From Saccoglossus kowalevskii (Eukaryota; Hemichordata; Enteropneusta; Harrimaniidae): a DNA stretch of 50,324 bases. Below the pieces are notes generated by a model. The model did no database searches and was not told the DNA's origin. It was given only the letters and a program-made list of their open reading frames with translations. Of the stretch, positions 13,270-27,364 are shown one piece after another. The position numbers and the translations under genes were made by a program. The stretch's first letter is position 1. The number at the start of each line of letters is the position of its first letter. The stretch covers positions 363,620 to 413,943 of the forward strand of contig NW_003141314.1 of assembly GCF_000003605.2 (NCBI RefSeq), in the 5' to 3' direction.

Positions 13270-14600
13270 GATTCACTATGTGCATATTGCTGTATGCGGA
13301 CGATATAGTTATTTTTTCAGATTCTGAAAGTAGATCAGTTCATTACATGGTATTATAAATGGAGACTAACGATTAATTTTGTTAAATCAAAAGTTATTCA
13401 TTTTAGGAAAAAGAATACAGAATGTGGTCAATATACGTTTCGAATAGGTGATAACATTATTAGTTACGCTCGGCGTTATAAATATCTGGGGATATTATTG
13501 GATGAAAACGCTTTAGCTGATGCTGCAGATAGGGGACTGGATGCTCTTATGTCGATATTGAAATTCTTAAATAATATGGTTTTTAAAACATGTACTAAAA
13601 TATACAATTCTACAATTGTTCCAATTATAGATTATTGTTCCGGTATTTGGGGTTATGATAGCTACCATGTTGCGATGCAGTTCAAAACAGGACATTCTTC
13701 TTAGGAGTGCATAACACTTTAGCAGTAACAGGGGGTACAGGTTGGTCTATGTGCAGTTCACGGCATTGGGCTAATATGGCTAGATACTGGAACAGGTTAT
13801 GCATGTTAGGCGAATCAAGTGTTTCTATGGGAACATGCTCCGGGATATAGAAATTGGTCATCTGATATGTGTAATATTTTTGATTTGTTAGATATTGAGG
13901 TCATATATTTCTGCAATGTTGATAGCATTAAAGAAAATAAAAATGAAATTTCCATTGAAAACTGGCATACAAATGTTAATAATAAACCCAAACTACGTAC
14001 TTTTATTAAATTTAAATCTGAATTTGGAGAAGAAAGTTACTTATTATTAAACATGTCTAGGGGTGAAAGATCGTTTTTAGCACAGCTCCGTTTCGGTATA
14101 CTTCCGTTGCGTATCGAAACGGGACGATATAGACATGAAACCGTAGACAGACGCATTTGTAAATTATGTTCTTTAAATGTAACAGAAGATGAAATACACT
14201 TTTTACTGTATTGTCCATTATACACAGAATTATGTGAGCAGCTATTTAATGAATTTAGTATTTCCAGAAACCAATTTAATTTGTTAACTGATATAGAAAA
14301 AATAAGTTACTTTTATGGTGAACCATGTTAGAGCGATAGCAAAATATATTACAAGATCATTTCAGAAGAGGCGAGATAACCTGTTTGTGTAGTACATTAG
14401 TTGATATTATATTTTACAAGCAATAATACATACAATATCTTTATTTGACATACACCCTCTATATGTGAGTACATATACATGACTTGTAAGCCCATTGGGC
14501 TGGGTGACAGATTTTTATTTTCAAGCTATGTATTTACTGAATATTTTCTTATTGTCACACGGTACTTTAATAAACAATACTACTACTACTATAACCATCA
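13270..14600 (+). mobile_element. 5'-truncated, broken non-LTR retrotransposon (LINE A)
   Basis: The segment encodes the C-terminal half of a LINE reverse transcriptase in several frames. The catalytic motif LLYADDI is at 13287-13307. A frame change leads to a thumb-type block WRLTIN..KSKVI.FR and the conserved YKYLGI near 13480. After another shift, FLGVH and RYWNRL blocks appear (13700-13800). The longest intact frame, 13819-14331, has QLRFGILPLRIETGRYR and a C-x2-C...H-x4-C cysteine/histidine pattern (CKLC...HFLLYC) typical of LINE C-termini. The 3' end is an AATAAA followed by a (TAC)n microsatellite near 14575-14590. Frameshifts and the missing 5' part mean it is dead. I do not assign a clade. 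Confidence 0.85.
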
Positions 14601-15699
14601 TTTTCATTTTCAAAAATATGCTGGTGTTCCCAGCATTATCCTCGCTAGACTGTGGCTACACCAATGGTAGGTCTGTGATCACACCATGTACTATTTGTTT
14701 TTAATAAAGGGCGCCCTCACAGCTTCAATTTAAATTCTCGCTTGTTTAAGCACTGGTTCTCATAAATTGAATTAATTTACAGTAACCATTCTAGGATGCG
14801 GTTTGTAAATGCAATTTTCCATCACAGCTGTGGTTGCAGCTGGTCATGGGCCAAACAGGCAACTGAAATTTCTTGACGCAATTATTTCATGGTGATGGTT
14901 GTCTTCGTTATTAATATGTACATTGAAAATTACCATCTTCAAGTCCAAGTTCACAACCGAAATCAATAAAAAAAAAAAAAAAAACTGAAGAAATCAATCC
15001 ACCGGTAAAAATAATGAGTATACTACAACACGGGGAGAGTGACGTCATTATTCATTTGCGCATTCGAAAATTGATTAATTCCATCAGTTTAACCAAGCCT
15101 CCGGAACTACTCGCCTCGTATGATGTGTTCGTCTTTTTACACGGGGTTACCCGGTTAAGCACTCTCGATTAGCAAATACTCGCGAATGTGACAGCACACT
15201 AATATTCTACTAGGGCTGAGCGTAAGTGCGTGTATGTGTACAAATGTTGTGCACATTCGCCAGTGACAGTAATAAACAAGCCCCGATGTCGGGTTGCAAG
15301 CGCGTGCTGCCCGGTTGAGTCTCATGGTAAGGTGGATGACATTTGGTGCTAAAAAAAAGGACAAGTATTAACCCGACGATCGCCTAAAATTGGAGGAAAC
15401 ATTCACTTTTAAGGTTTTTGTTTTCGTTTTTGAGACGCTGCGGAAGGATCGATACTGCAGATTTTTATCACCGCTATGACGCTAAAGCACTTCGCTCTTA
15501 TCTCACGTTTCAAGTACGCTTAACCGGGATTCCCACCTTGATAGAGAGACAGTGCATAGTCGAGTGCAATGTGCATCGATTGATTCTCAGAGCGTGGCGT
15601 GGCGAAGGTGGTCTTCGAATGTACCAAGCGTGATGATGTACGCGACTTCGGAATCGTTGCCAATATTAAAGATACACCCAAAGTGACTTTACATGTGTT
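14601..15699 (+). other. Upstream region and likely promoter/5' UTR of the Fn14-like gene
   Basis: A long A-run follows an AATAAA-like string at about 14966-14985 and may be an old retrotransposed tail. From about 15000 to 15690 the sequence becomes richer in CpG. It contains a perfect CRE (15040-15047) and no recognisable protein. The transcription start of the receptor gene is probably in this interval but cannot be placed. Confidence 0.4.
15040..15047. promoter_or_regulatory. Perfect CRE (TGACGTCA)
   Basis: The palindrome TGACGTCA lies about 650 bases upstream of the receptor ATG, in the CpG-richer segment. It is the canonical CREB/ATF site. Similar octamers occur at about 40600 and 48590, so one occurrence alone is weak evidence. 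Confidence 0.35.
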
Positions 15700-15889
15700 A
15701 TGGACTGGTGTAAAATGGAGGAGACACAAAAGTGTTACGTACTTTTTGTTTTATTTACGTGCATTGTAGCGGCTGTAGACGGTGGTCTATGCCCGGATGG
15801 GGAGACTTGGAGTGCTGTTTTTCATAAATGCATCCATTGCGACTTATGCAAGGACTTTCCAGGGGATTTAGCATGTGAAAACTGTAGTT
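15700..15889 (+). CDS. First coding exon of an Fn14 (TNFRSF12A)-like receptor
   Basis: The ATG at 15700 (G at -3 and +4) opens 63 codons plus one base, ending at a consensus donor GTAAGT (15890-15895), phase 1. A second well-placed ATG at 15715 could also be used. Residues 13-26 are hydrophobic, a good signal-peptide core ending near VDGG. The mature part has six cysteines (C31, C44, C47, C50, C59, C62) with spacing C-x12-C-x2-C-x2-C-x8-C-x2-C. This is exactly the spacing of the single cysteine-rich domain of Fn14, the TWEAK receptor, and the G-x-x-WSA and KC..C motifs fit as well. Fn14 signals through TRAFs with a short cytoplasmic tail. The stalk, membrane helix and TRAF motif should be in later exons to the right; I could not find them. 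Family level is fairly sure, strict orthology is not. Confidence 0.72.
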
Positions 15890-17224
15890 GTAAGTATAAT
15901 TTATATTTTTCGTGTGCACATTCACTTAATTTAAAAAGCAACGCGCATACTAGTATTCATATCTTAGCGGGGTAACACCATCCCCAATTAGCTTGCACAA
16001 TACCCGTTGATGATGCACACACGGCGTAAATTTCTCTGCACTGTAACTCGAAATGACACTTTTCACACAGTCTAACCCTGCTGGATGATGGAGTTGTTGT
16101 CAGCATTATAACTTCTACCATGTCCTTCCATGGGAGCTCTGCGCATTGTCGCCAAAGTTATCTCAATAACGGAAGGGAGACATTTATAGTTTTATCCGGG
16201 TGCCCCCAAAATTCAACAAAATCATCAATCATTGCCAAACATTGATCGTTATAAAACAAATTTATTGACCAATTACTATATATATATATATATAATGTAC
16301 AATCTATTGTAGACTCTATGATATGGACAATTTCGAGGCCAAAATGAATTGTTTAACTAAATTATAAATATGTCGCTTTCAGTTTCTTCCACCAAAATTC
16401 AAATGCAATTTTCATGAACATTCCTATACGAGTCATGGCAAGACCCGACTAAGATCTGATCTATTGCCGTGACAAACACATAGCTCAACATAAAAAATTG
16501 AAAAGCTCATTCTCAATAATCATCTCATTTTGATACTGTGTTGTTTAAGTCTTTTGTTTATCTCAATTGAAATGTAACAGCTACGCGGGGAGTTCTCAGA
16601 ATTGGGTCACCCATGTATGAACGGGATCTAGAGATGACGGAATCGCTAGAGTATCAATAGGGCATCACTTTACATGCAGTACGTATATAAATAAATACGT
16701 CAGAGTCCCGTTGGATACACCTGTCATGTACTCCCCGATGGCATATTTTGAGGTTGCCCAGTGGAATACTATAAGAGTCAATAATTACGTAATATATGCG
16801 GTGGTCGTCTTAATCTTATAGACAGACTCGGTGTCTCGGGACGGCACGTACAGAGATACTAAGCGGGACACGTATGCACGCAGGTTGGGTCGGTACACGG
16901 CGTCTCGGGACGGCACGTACAGAGGTACTTGGCGGGACACGTGTGCACGCAGGTTGGGTCGGTACACAGGTGTTCAAAGCGGGAACGTGGATAATTTGTA
17001 ACGTTTATAGAAGTCCAACACGTTCTCGTCTGAATTGCTGCCATAATCCGTTAATGGGCATAGAGAATATATGTCTTTATATGCACGTTTCTGTTATATA
17101 TGTCTATGGAGATACTTTCCAGTACCGTCAGATTTAGCGGGGCGCTTGCGGAACATGTTTACCGTGCTGTGTCCAATTTGAAGCATTTTGAGTAATTGTG
17201 AACGATTCGCAATTACCGCTGCAC
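15890..17224 (+). other. Start of presumed intron 1 of the Fn14-like gene
   Basis: Non-coding sequence follows the donor. It contains a short TA run near 16277-16295 and the 69-bp duplication at 16833-16970. No second receptor exon (phase 1, with membrane segment) was recognised here. Confidence 0.4.
16833..16970. repeat. 69-bp tandem duplication, CpG-rich
   Basis: Two adjoining units beginning GTCTCGGGACGGCACGTACA (16833 and 16902) differ at only a few positions. The segment is much more GC-rich than its surroundings. The minus-strand frame reads as a repeated Arg/Tyr/Pro peptide, which I treat as fortuitous. Confidence 0.85.
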
Positions 17225-17356
17225 ATAAAGGGCGGCAGTCGTCACGCCGCGTTCTGTTCGATATGGGACTCATAACGACGTATACAACGCGTGTAAAATA
17301 CATTGTTTATTTACATGAAATTCGAATACGCGCTGCGCGACGACCACCGCGCTTAA
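17225..17356. mobile_element. 132-bp TIR element, TTAA-type (family T1, copy A)
   Basis: The left end reads TAAAGGGCGGCAGTCGTC and the right end, reverse-complemented, TTAAGCGCGGTGGTCGTC. They are imperfect terminal inverted repeats about 25 bases long and rich in CpG. The right border carries TTAA; the left has ATAA in its place. Copies at 23408 (left end only) and 36329-36619 share the ends. The TTAA border suggests a piggyBac-like origin, but there is no transposase. Confidence 0.65.
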
Positions 17357-18420
17357 CATCAGGATTTCGAGGCATCTCTATATTTAGCCGAACCTTGTAT
17401 AAACAATGATGGTGTTTGAGGACCGAATCCGAACTTAGAGAAGTCCATGGTGTATCCATAAGTCGGTGGAGCCAACGAGTGGTGGAGCTTAAACATCTTC
17501 CCTTCTTTCTTGAAAGCATTTTCCAGGTGTAGATAAATTGACCCACTAATTTATACTGAAGAGGGAAATTGAAAGCTGTTCATAGCCTATCCCGACTAGA
17601 TAATTTCGCACCCCCTAGATTTGTGTGTTTGTTCATCCACTTCCCAAATTTCTCCCATATGTATTTTTAATAATTGATTGACAGCTTCTGTCAACCTACT
17701 GCAGACTCAAATCTGTTCTATAAACGAACATTCACGTCACAAGCTCAAAATTATGCAGTTAAACGTGTCCAAAAATATCTAGGACGATACTCCACCCTCA
17801 CTAAAGTTTTACAATGTCCCTCACTTGAAAAGAATCTCAACATTTTCTCCTAAACACTAGAAATTGCACTGTGATACAATATCTCCCTGTCTTACAAATA
17901 AACCACGTCAGGCCGTGTGCGTCATACGTTCGAGCTATAAATGTAAATCTCGCGTGATAAGGCGACGATTTCTTATCGTCGATGTTGTGCCAAATTGCCT
18001 TCGTGTCATGAGGTAATAATTTCCCAGCGTATCTTTTTATTTCTGTTTGTGTCATTATGTTAACTGTGATAAAGGCCAAATTCAAACTGTGTGTTACATT
18101 TCCCCAAAAATAAAGCCGCAGAATTATTCCGTTTTTGTTTCAAAACCACTGCAGCCAGTGTAAACTATAAGACATTCCATCCATTTGGCTCAACACTAAA
18201 TTTCACGAAAATACATAAAAATGTGATAAATGTTGACGCTGGGTTAAATATAATATATTTTGTGTTACATGTATCACTCAGCTTCAATATTTATTCAAGA
18301 AACACGAGGCGCATGCAATACCCATCATTTACCTGTGCCTCTATCTACGCATGCGCAATCATAGCCACAAATACAGAAGGCCATATGGTCTGCAGTACAC
18401 AATTTGATAGCAATTGAGTG
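17357..18420. other. Non-coding stretch
   Basis: Open frames of up to about 108 codons occur on both strands (for example 18091-18417 plus) but none resembles a known family or has convincing splice signals. Nothing else was identified. Confidence 0.4.
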
Positions 18421-18748
18421 TGTATCCTCGGGCGCGGACATCCGGGCATTTTCACCGCCTGGCAACCCGCGGCGGTGAAAACAAAGGCCAAAAACTCACA
18501 GAAAACGGTACTTTGGGATGGTTGTTGGGACTCCTCTGAACAGTGTAACAAGATTAGCCCTACGTGTGTAACATATATAAATTTGGTTATTCGGGATTAC
18601 TTCAAAGTTGAGTTTGTGTTGTTTTCTCGAATTTTCACCGGCTCCACCGGCGTTCCACAGCAGCGCACACAGAGCCCATAGAAATACAGTGGTGCGCGTC
18701 GTAGCAACGTGGAACGTCCTGTGACGTAGCTCCGCCCCCGAGGATACG
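18421..18748 (-). mobile_element. 328-bp TIR element (family T2, copy 1)
   Basis: The ends GTATCCTCGGGCGCGG (left) and GTATCCTCGGGGGCGG (right, complement) form terminal inverted repeats. The interior has CpG-rich ends, a GTGAAAACAAAGGC-like block and the string TACGTCACAG near the right end. A second copy in the opposite orientation at 40771-41108 is similar along its whole length, which shows that this is a dispersed repeat. The flanks both carry TTGAGTG close to the ends, compatible with a 7-8 bp target duplication (hAT-like), although the exact border is uncertain. Confidence 0.75.
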
Positions 18749-18868
18749 GATCTTGAGTGATGGCATGTCACTGTAGCCGGAACTGACAACGTATGGCGCA
18801 TCATCGTACCATGGAGCGATATGCTTTGGCCATGATTTCTCTCATTAATGGTAAGCCTATTCGTTAAC

Positions 18869-19132
18869 AATAATAGAGGGACTGTCTCAGCCAATAATAG
18901 AGGGACTGTCTCAGCCAATAATAGAGGGACTGTCTCAGCCAATAATAGAGGGACTGTCTCAGCCAATAATAGAGGGACTGTCTCAGCCAATAATAGAGGG
19001 ACTGTCTCAGCCAATAATAGAGGGACTGTCTCAGCCAATAATAGAGGGACTGTCTCAGCCAATAATAGAGGGACTGTCTCAGCCAATAATAGAGGGACTG
19101 TCTCAGCCAATAATAGAGGGACTGTCTCAGCC
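18869..19132. repeat. 24-bp minisatellite, 11 perfect copies
   Basis: Eleven identical 24-base units (AATAATAGAGGGACTGTCTC plus AGCC) are stacked without a single difference. Since 24 is a multiple of three, all frames stay open: NNRGTVSA on the plus strand and LAETVPLL on the minus strand. The perfection implies recent expansion or gene conversion. It lies 120 bases from a TIR element. I see no start, splice site or homology to suggest that it is translated. Confidence 0.95.
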
Positions 19133-22719
<3,587 letters not shown>

Positions 22720-22737
22720 AACTATTACGTAATAGTT
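22720..22737. promoter_or_regulatory. 18-bp perfect palindrome with a D-box core
   Basis: AACTATTACGTAATAGTT is fully self-complementary. Its centre ATTACGTAAT is the consensus of PAR-bZIP/E4BP4 factors (the D-box). It sits in a short CpG-richer patch (22640-22740). No adjacent gene start was identified, so regulatory use is speculative. Confidence 0.3.
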
Positions 22738-24640
22738 ACGTAGATGCCGATACCCCCTCAAGGGGTTCAAACTTCACCATTTTTAAACCCTTTTTTGGTC
22801 GACGTTACGTGTTCACATGTTTTTTCTCTTACGTCAGCAAAAAAAGAATGCAACAAAAGATGTCAACGCAGTATTCATTTATTCAATGAGCAAACATTCA
22901 AAAATGGCAACCAGAGAGGCTTGCGACCCTTTTGGGAAATCATACAGTAGAGTTTTTCATTGAAATCATCAGATCGATTAGCAGTGATTTTAGTTTAATC
23001 ATCTCAATTTATAGTACAGTACAGACTAGTTTTTATCGTCACAATGATCTGTATCTAAAAATAGCTCCATGGTCATGACCACAGCAGTTTTATTAGCTTT
23101 ATTTACATTGATGGTTCACAGTGGATCAATTCTGAGTAAATGTAGCAGCATCGAACACAACGAATCAGACACACTACCACGAGACTCAATTTACCAGTCT
23201 GCTGTGAACATGAGATAATCTTGATCGTCCATCATGGCATTTTTCATTTCCGGTGAATCGAATCCTCACATAATACTTAAATTAATGCATTGTGGGTATT
23301 TGCCGTGCGCGCCACTGTGACGTGGCAACCGTTTCCGTAAACAAAGGGTGCAAAATCCGCCCAACCATACTTACATATATGCATTTATAAAGAAAAGTTC
23401 AGTACTATTAAAGGGCGGTGGTCGTCGCGCGCGACCCGTCATGTTCACGCGTAAACACGTTCTTTGTTTATACGAAATTCGAACAGCCGTTGCACTACAT
23501 TCATCGATCTTTCCTTTCTCTGTTGCAACAGCGCATGCTCACTGTAGCTTACTTATCGCGGATTAAAGTTTGCTCAATCATTGATCCGTGGTTAAAACTC
23601 AGCTTACAGCAAAACAGGTGAACCCGTAAGAAGTACAATGATGTCACGACAGTAATCTACAATCGAGGTTGTCTTTTTATGTATCCGTGTCTATAAAATG
23701 GGGAATCTTTTAATTGGAAGTATCGGAACGTTTTTATAGGTGGGATTTTGAGGGATCTGTAAATATCCGCTTATCGACTATGGACAGCATTGTGCGAACG
23801 AACATACCATTATATGCGAGTCACGTGATCCCAGAAAGAACTATAATTTACACGATACTCGAAAGTCACGCGGAGAAAATGCTGTTGTTGCTTCGAGAGA
23901 TTAGTTAACCTGGACTAGGGCAGCATTGTAGAGGGGTTAATTGGGCACGTTACTAATAACGCATGTCCAAGTTATGTTTGTTATGTCAATTATTATATCA
24001 ATCATACACGACGCTTTTGGAAATGAAAAAGATAATAGTCACAGACTTTGCAATTCTAGATGTCATTGTAATTTTGACACGAAAGCCATTTCAATATGAC
24101 ATCATTCCGACTACACTAGGCTGAGAAAGACGACCTGGTTTCACAACGGAGACACGATAATATTCCGTTCAACAACATATAGTTTCCCGCCAGATTTGTT
24201 ATGTCAAATTGTGGACATTTTCATTGATAATGTTTAAGTACTTCTACAAGTTTTTCTTTAAAGATACTGAAGTTCTGTGATTCATTGAGAAGTGGTACCA
24301 AAATACGACATTCCTCAAAATATTTAAGATTTCCACATTAGTTGCTAGATCTATATGATAAAAACAGTTTTTGTAGACACAATTTCATAAAAAAACTTTT
24401 TGGAGCGAAATTCTTGATTTGAATGTAAAGAAAGCAACGTTGACCGATAAAATTAGTTGAACATTCCACTCGTTATCAAGCCACCCCGTCTACCAGCAAT
24501 TACTCATCTGATTTTATCAGTAAGCACACTACGGAAGGCAAAAACCTACAGTATAAATAAATATCGAATCAATAATAAGATATCATTCCTAGCATACAAC
24601 GCTTATAATGTTTATGACGGTTTTAAAAAAGACCAATAAA
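22738..24640. other. Non-coding stretch with a truncated TIR element
   Basis: Contains the left end of family T1 at 23408. Several open frames of 60-70 codons show no homology. No supported exon. Confidence 0.4.
23408..23490. mobile_element. Left end of TIR family T1 (copy B, truncated)
   Basis: TTAA at 23408-23411 is followed by AGGGCGGTGGTCGTCGCGC, the best-preserved end of the family. A subterminal GTTTATACGAAATTCGAA resembles GTTTATTTACATGAAATTCG in copy A. No matching right end follows within several hundred bases, so the copy is truncated. Confidence 0.6.
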
Positions 24641-25152
24641 TTGTCGTTACGGCACATTAATTTTGCCGGTAATAATTCAAAATGGCAGACTTTTAGTGGC
24701 GGAAGTGAAAATAATATGACCATTCAATAGACACGTTGTCTCCATTTATCAATGATTGGCATGTGACTCTTTCAACATGTTGATGATTTGGGTGAGGATA
24801 TCTCTTGTTTTTTTTTTTGAGCAATTCAGTATCTTCATGTATACATTGTAAATATACGACTAGTTCTCGTCACACAATGTTAGTCATGCGACTGAGCGAA
24901 ACTACCTTATTTAAAGTGTAAAACTCTAAACCGACGTCACCGCATTCTGGAGTTGACGTAAACAGAAATAGGTTTTCATTTTCTTTTTGTGGTCAATTAA
25001 TCAATTTATAAGTTGACATCGCCTGTACAGATTATAGGCTTAGAGATGAGAAGCTTTGATCCCGTGTGACGTTAGGGATTACGAATTTGTTCTTTTTTAC
25101 AACTGCATTATGGCATTTGACGCATATTTATTTATAATCGTTGGGGACCCCA
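24641..25152. repeat. Direct duplication, left copy
   Basis: Begins TTGTCGTTACGGCACATT and continues with GTTAGTCATGCGACTGAG, AGTTGACGTAAACA, GGTTTTCATTTTCTTT, AAGTTGACATCGCCTGTA and TTTGATCCCGTGTGACGTT, in the same order as the right copy at 25664-26021. About 190 bases between the first two blocks are missing from the right copy. Confidence 0.85.
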
Positions 25153-25663
25153 GGAATGTTTAGAATGGTGACATGGTTTATAAAATGTAAGGAACCTGAT
25201 GATGTTTTTCTGAAGAACCCCGTGTGTTCAGCAGTGGATATGTTGTTAGCCTATGTAGCTGAATTAGTTTTCTTAGGTTATCTTCTCTTTGTGTATTGTA
25301 TTTGATCTGTTCAAAGTTGTCCTTCGTGACAAACATTATAAATATTTTTCTTGTTCCGTGTTGAACTATCTACATGATACAACCATCCAGATACCGAGAG
25401 GTGCCTTTAATTCTGCATCAAATATCAAAAAAATAATAATAGCCGTCTTTGCGCCCATCTACGTCAAGTTGACCACCGAGGGCGAAATTGAGAAATAAGC
25501 CGAGCGTTCACACATACATTTTGGCACGTGCCGACTCGGTCCCGACGCTCGTCACCTATCGGAATCACTAACATGAACGCCACTACCGATACTGCTCACA
25601 GCGTGTCATTCTAAGCGCACATTTATTTCTTTTATCGTGATCGTAACCAAACACTGTGTGTTA
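25153..25663. other. Spacer between the two direct copies
   Basis: No homology to the flanking copies and no recognisable gene. It includes a CpG-containing patch near 25500-25560. Confidence 0.4.
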
Positions 25664-26021
25664 TTGTCGTTACGGCACATTGCTTTTGCTGCTAATAATG
25701 CAAAGAGAAACAGTATATAAGTATAGTGCACAGTGTTAGTCATGTGACTGAGCCAAAACTACGCCATTTTAAGTGTAAAACGCCAAACTGACGTCACCGC
25801 TATCAGTGTGTCCTGAAGTTGACGTAAACAAAAATAGGTTTTCATTTTCTTTGTTAGGTCAATAAATCATTTTGTTATAAGTTGACATCGCCTGTATAGA
25901 CGAGAAGATTACAGGCTTAGAGATAAGAAACTTTGATCCCGTGTGACGTTGGGTGATTATACATTTTTTTCACAACTGTGTTATGGCATTTGACGCAGAT
26001 TTATATTTGCTGGGACCTCGG
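25664..26021. repeat. Direct duplication, right copy
   Basis: Colinear with 24641-25152, with many substitutions and small indels. The shared blocks include GTTAGTCATGTGACTGAG and TTTGATCCCGTGTGACGTT. Both copies end in a GGGACC-like string. It could be a tandem segmental duplication about 1 kb apart or two insertions of one dispersed repeat. Confidence 0.85.
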
Positions 26022-27364
26022 TAATTATATTCAGACCCGATGTCTGAATTATGTATCATACCTCATTTGGCAGCACTGAATTACTGCTTCGGTGATTATA
26101 TTAGCTTGGATCTTGTTATATATCTGATATATAGGCCGAGCTCAAGATAATCTGTACCAGTGACTGGCAATGCCCTTAGTCATGGTCACATGCTAATTAC
26201 CCTTATAGATACAATCTCCAAAGATAAGTATATTTAACTTCATTATTTTACTGACGATAGTTGCGTTTGCGCACAGCTTCTTAATAGCATGGGCTAAAAG
26301 GTCAAAAACGTTAGGCCATGCTGAGAAAACGTGTGCTTAGTACTGGCCAGGCTAAGAAATGGTAAGACCCCTTTATTTTGCAATCTGCACAAAACCATGC
26401 TACGGAAAAAACGTGCACACTCGATACGAAACTCATTGAAAACGTGTGTAGGAATGTGCCGCGGTTTTGATTCCCTTTTTTGGACCCGGTCGATTTTTTC
26501 GAACCGCGTTTTTTTTAACCTTTGGGGTTCAGGTGAACACCCTAGCGTTATGGGCGATTAGTTCAACCATCAAGAATTTCAACTTCTGTTCACACATCCT
26601 TTGTGGCCAATCAAACGACAGTACCTTATCTAATTTGCATAGTAGTAGTAGTAGTGATTTTTCAATCGCAGTCGGACAAAAACAACAACGCAACTTAATT
26701 AACAAACAATAACGTGAACGTTAAACAAAGGGATCCTGCAGGTAGGCCAGACTCTCTGGTTCTCGCCACAAGGGGTTACGATCCCCCCTACCAATTCCTA
26801 AGCAGAAATAAAACACACTACAATGTATAAAAACTACGTGGACCACACTATGGGTAAATAACTGACTACAAGGATACGTGTTGTTATAAGGTTTTTAATT
26901 AAAAGTAAGGAGGATCATAAGATCAACGTGACAGCATGTAAATGCGTGTACCACCCTACGTAGCGTACTTGATGCTCGGTGCCAGACTCACCGTGAAGTT
27001 CGTAACCAGATGTTCCGCAAAGCGGGAGTGAAAACCGATTATATACAGATATTGAGTGCTTCTCCATCTCGATTGCATAGTGCACCCCCACAGCCCAAAT
27101 GTTATCAAATGCATATAACCTATTAGTTAAACGGCAGTACTCAAACTCTAAGTTAAGCGTGGAATGCGTACGATGTTTAAAAATCTCCAGTGGATCAGTA
27201 GTTCCCATGTCTTCACGCTTATTCCTGCGACTGAGATGAATTGACATCTTTGCCGTGGCAACAATGTAAATGAACAGTTGATAAGCTTGTTTAGAAATAA
27301 AGGCATGTGACTTGGAAGGTGGTAATATAACAAACCACCATAGATGAATGGCTGAATCAGGGAA
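26022..27364. other. Non-coding stretch
   Basis: Contains a (TAG)n microsatellite at 26640-26655. It could be the 3' tail of another minus-strand LINE, since the two recognised (TAC)n tails look the same, but no LINE protein lies to its right. The 192-codon minus frame at 26915-27493 starts inside LINE B's tail and reads through its (TAC)n into flanking DNA, so it is a chance fusion. Confidence 0.5.

Noticed and set aside
26741-26792. tRNA-like segment (GGTAG...CTACC with a GGGG-TTACGAT-CCCC arm)
   Set aside because: Only 52 bases between the outer stem ends, with no D-arm or anticodon arm, so too short for a tRNA. A chance hairpin is likelier.
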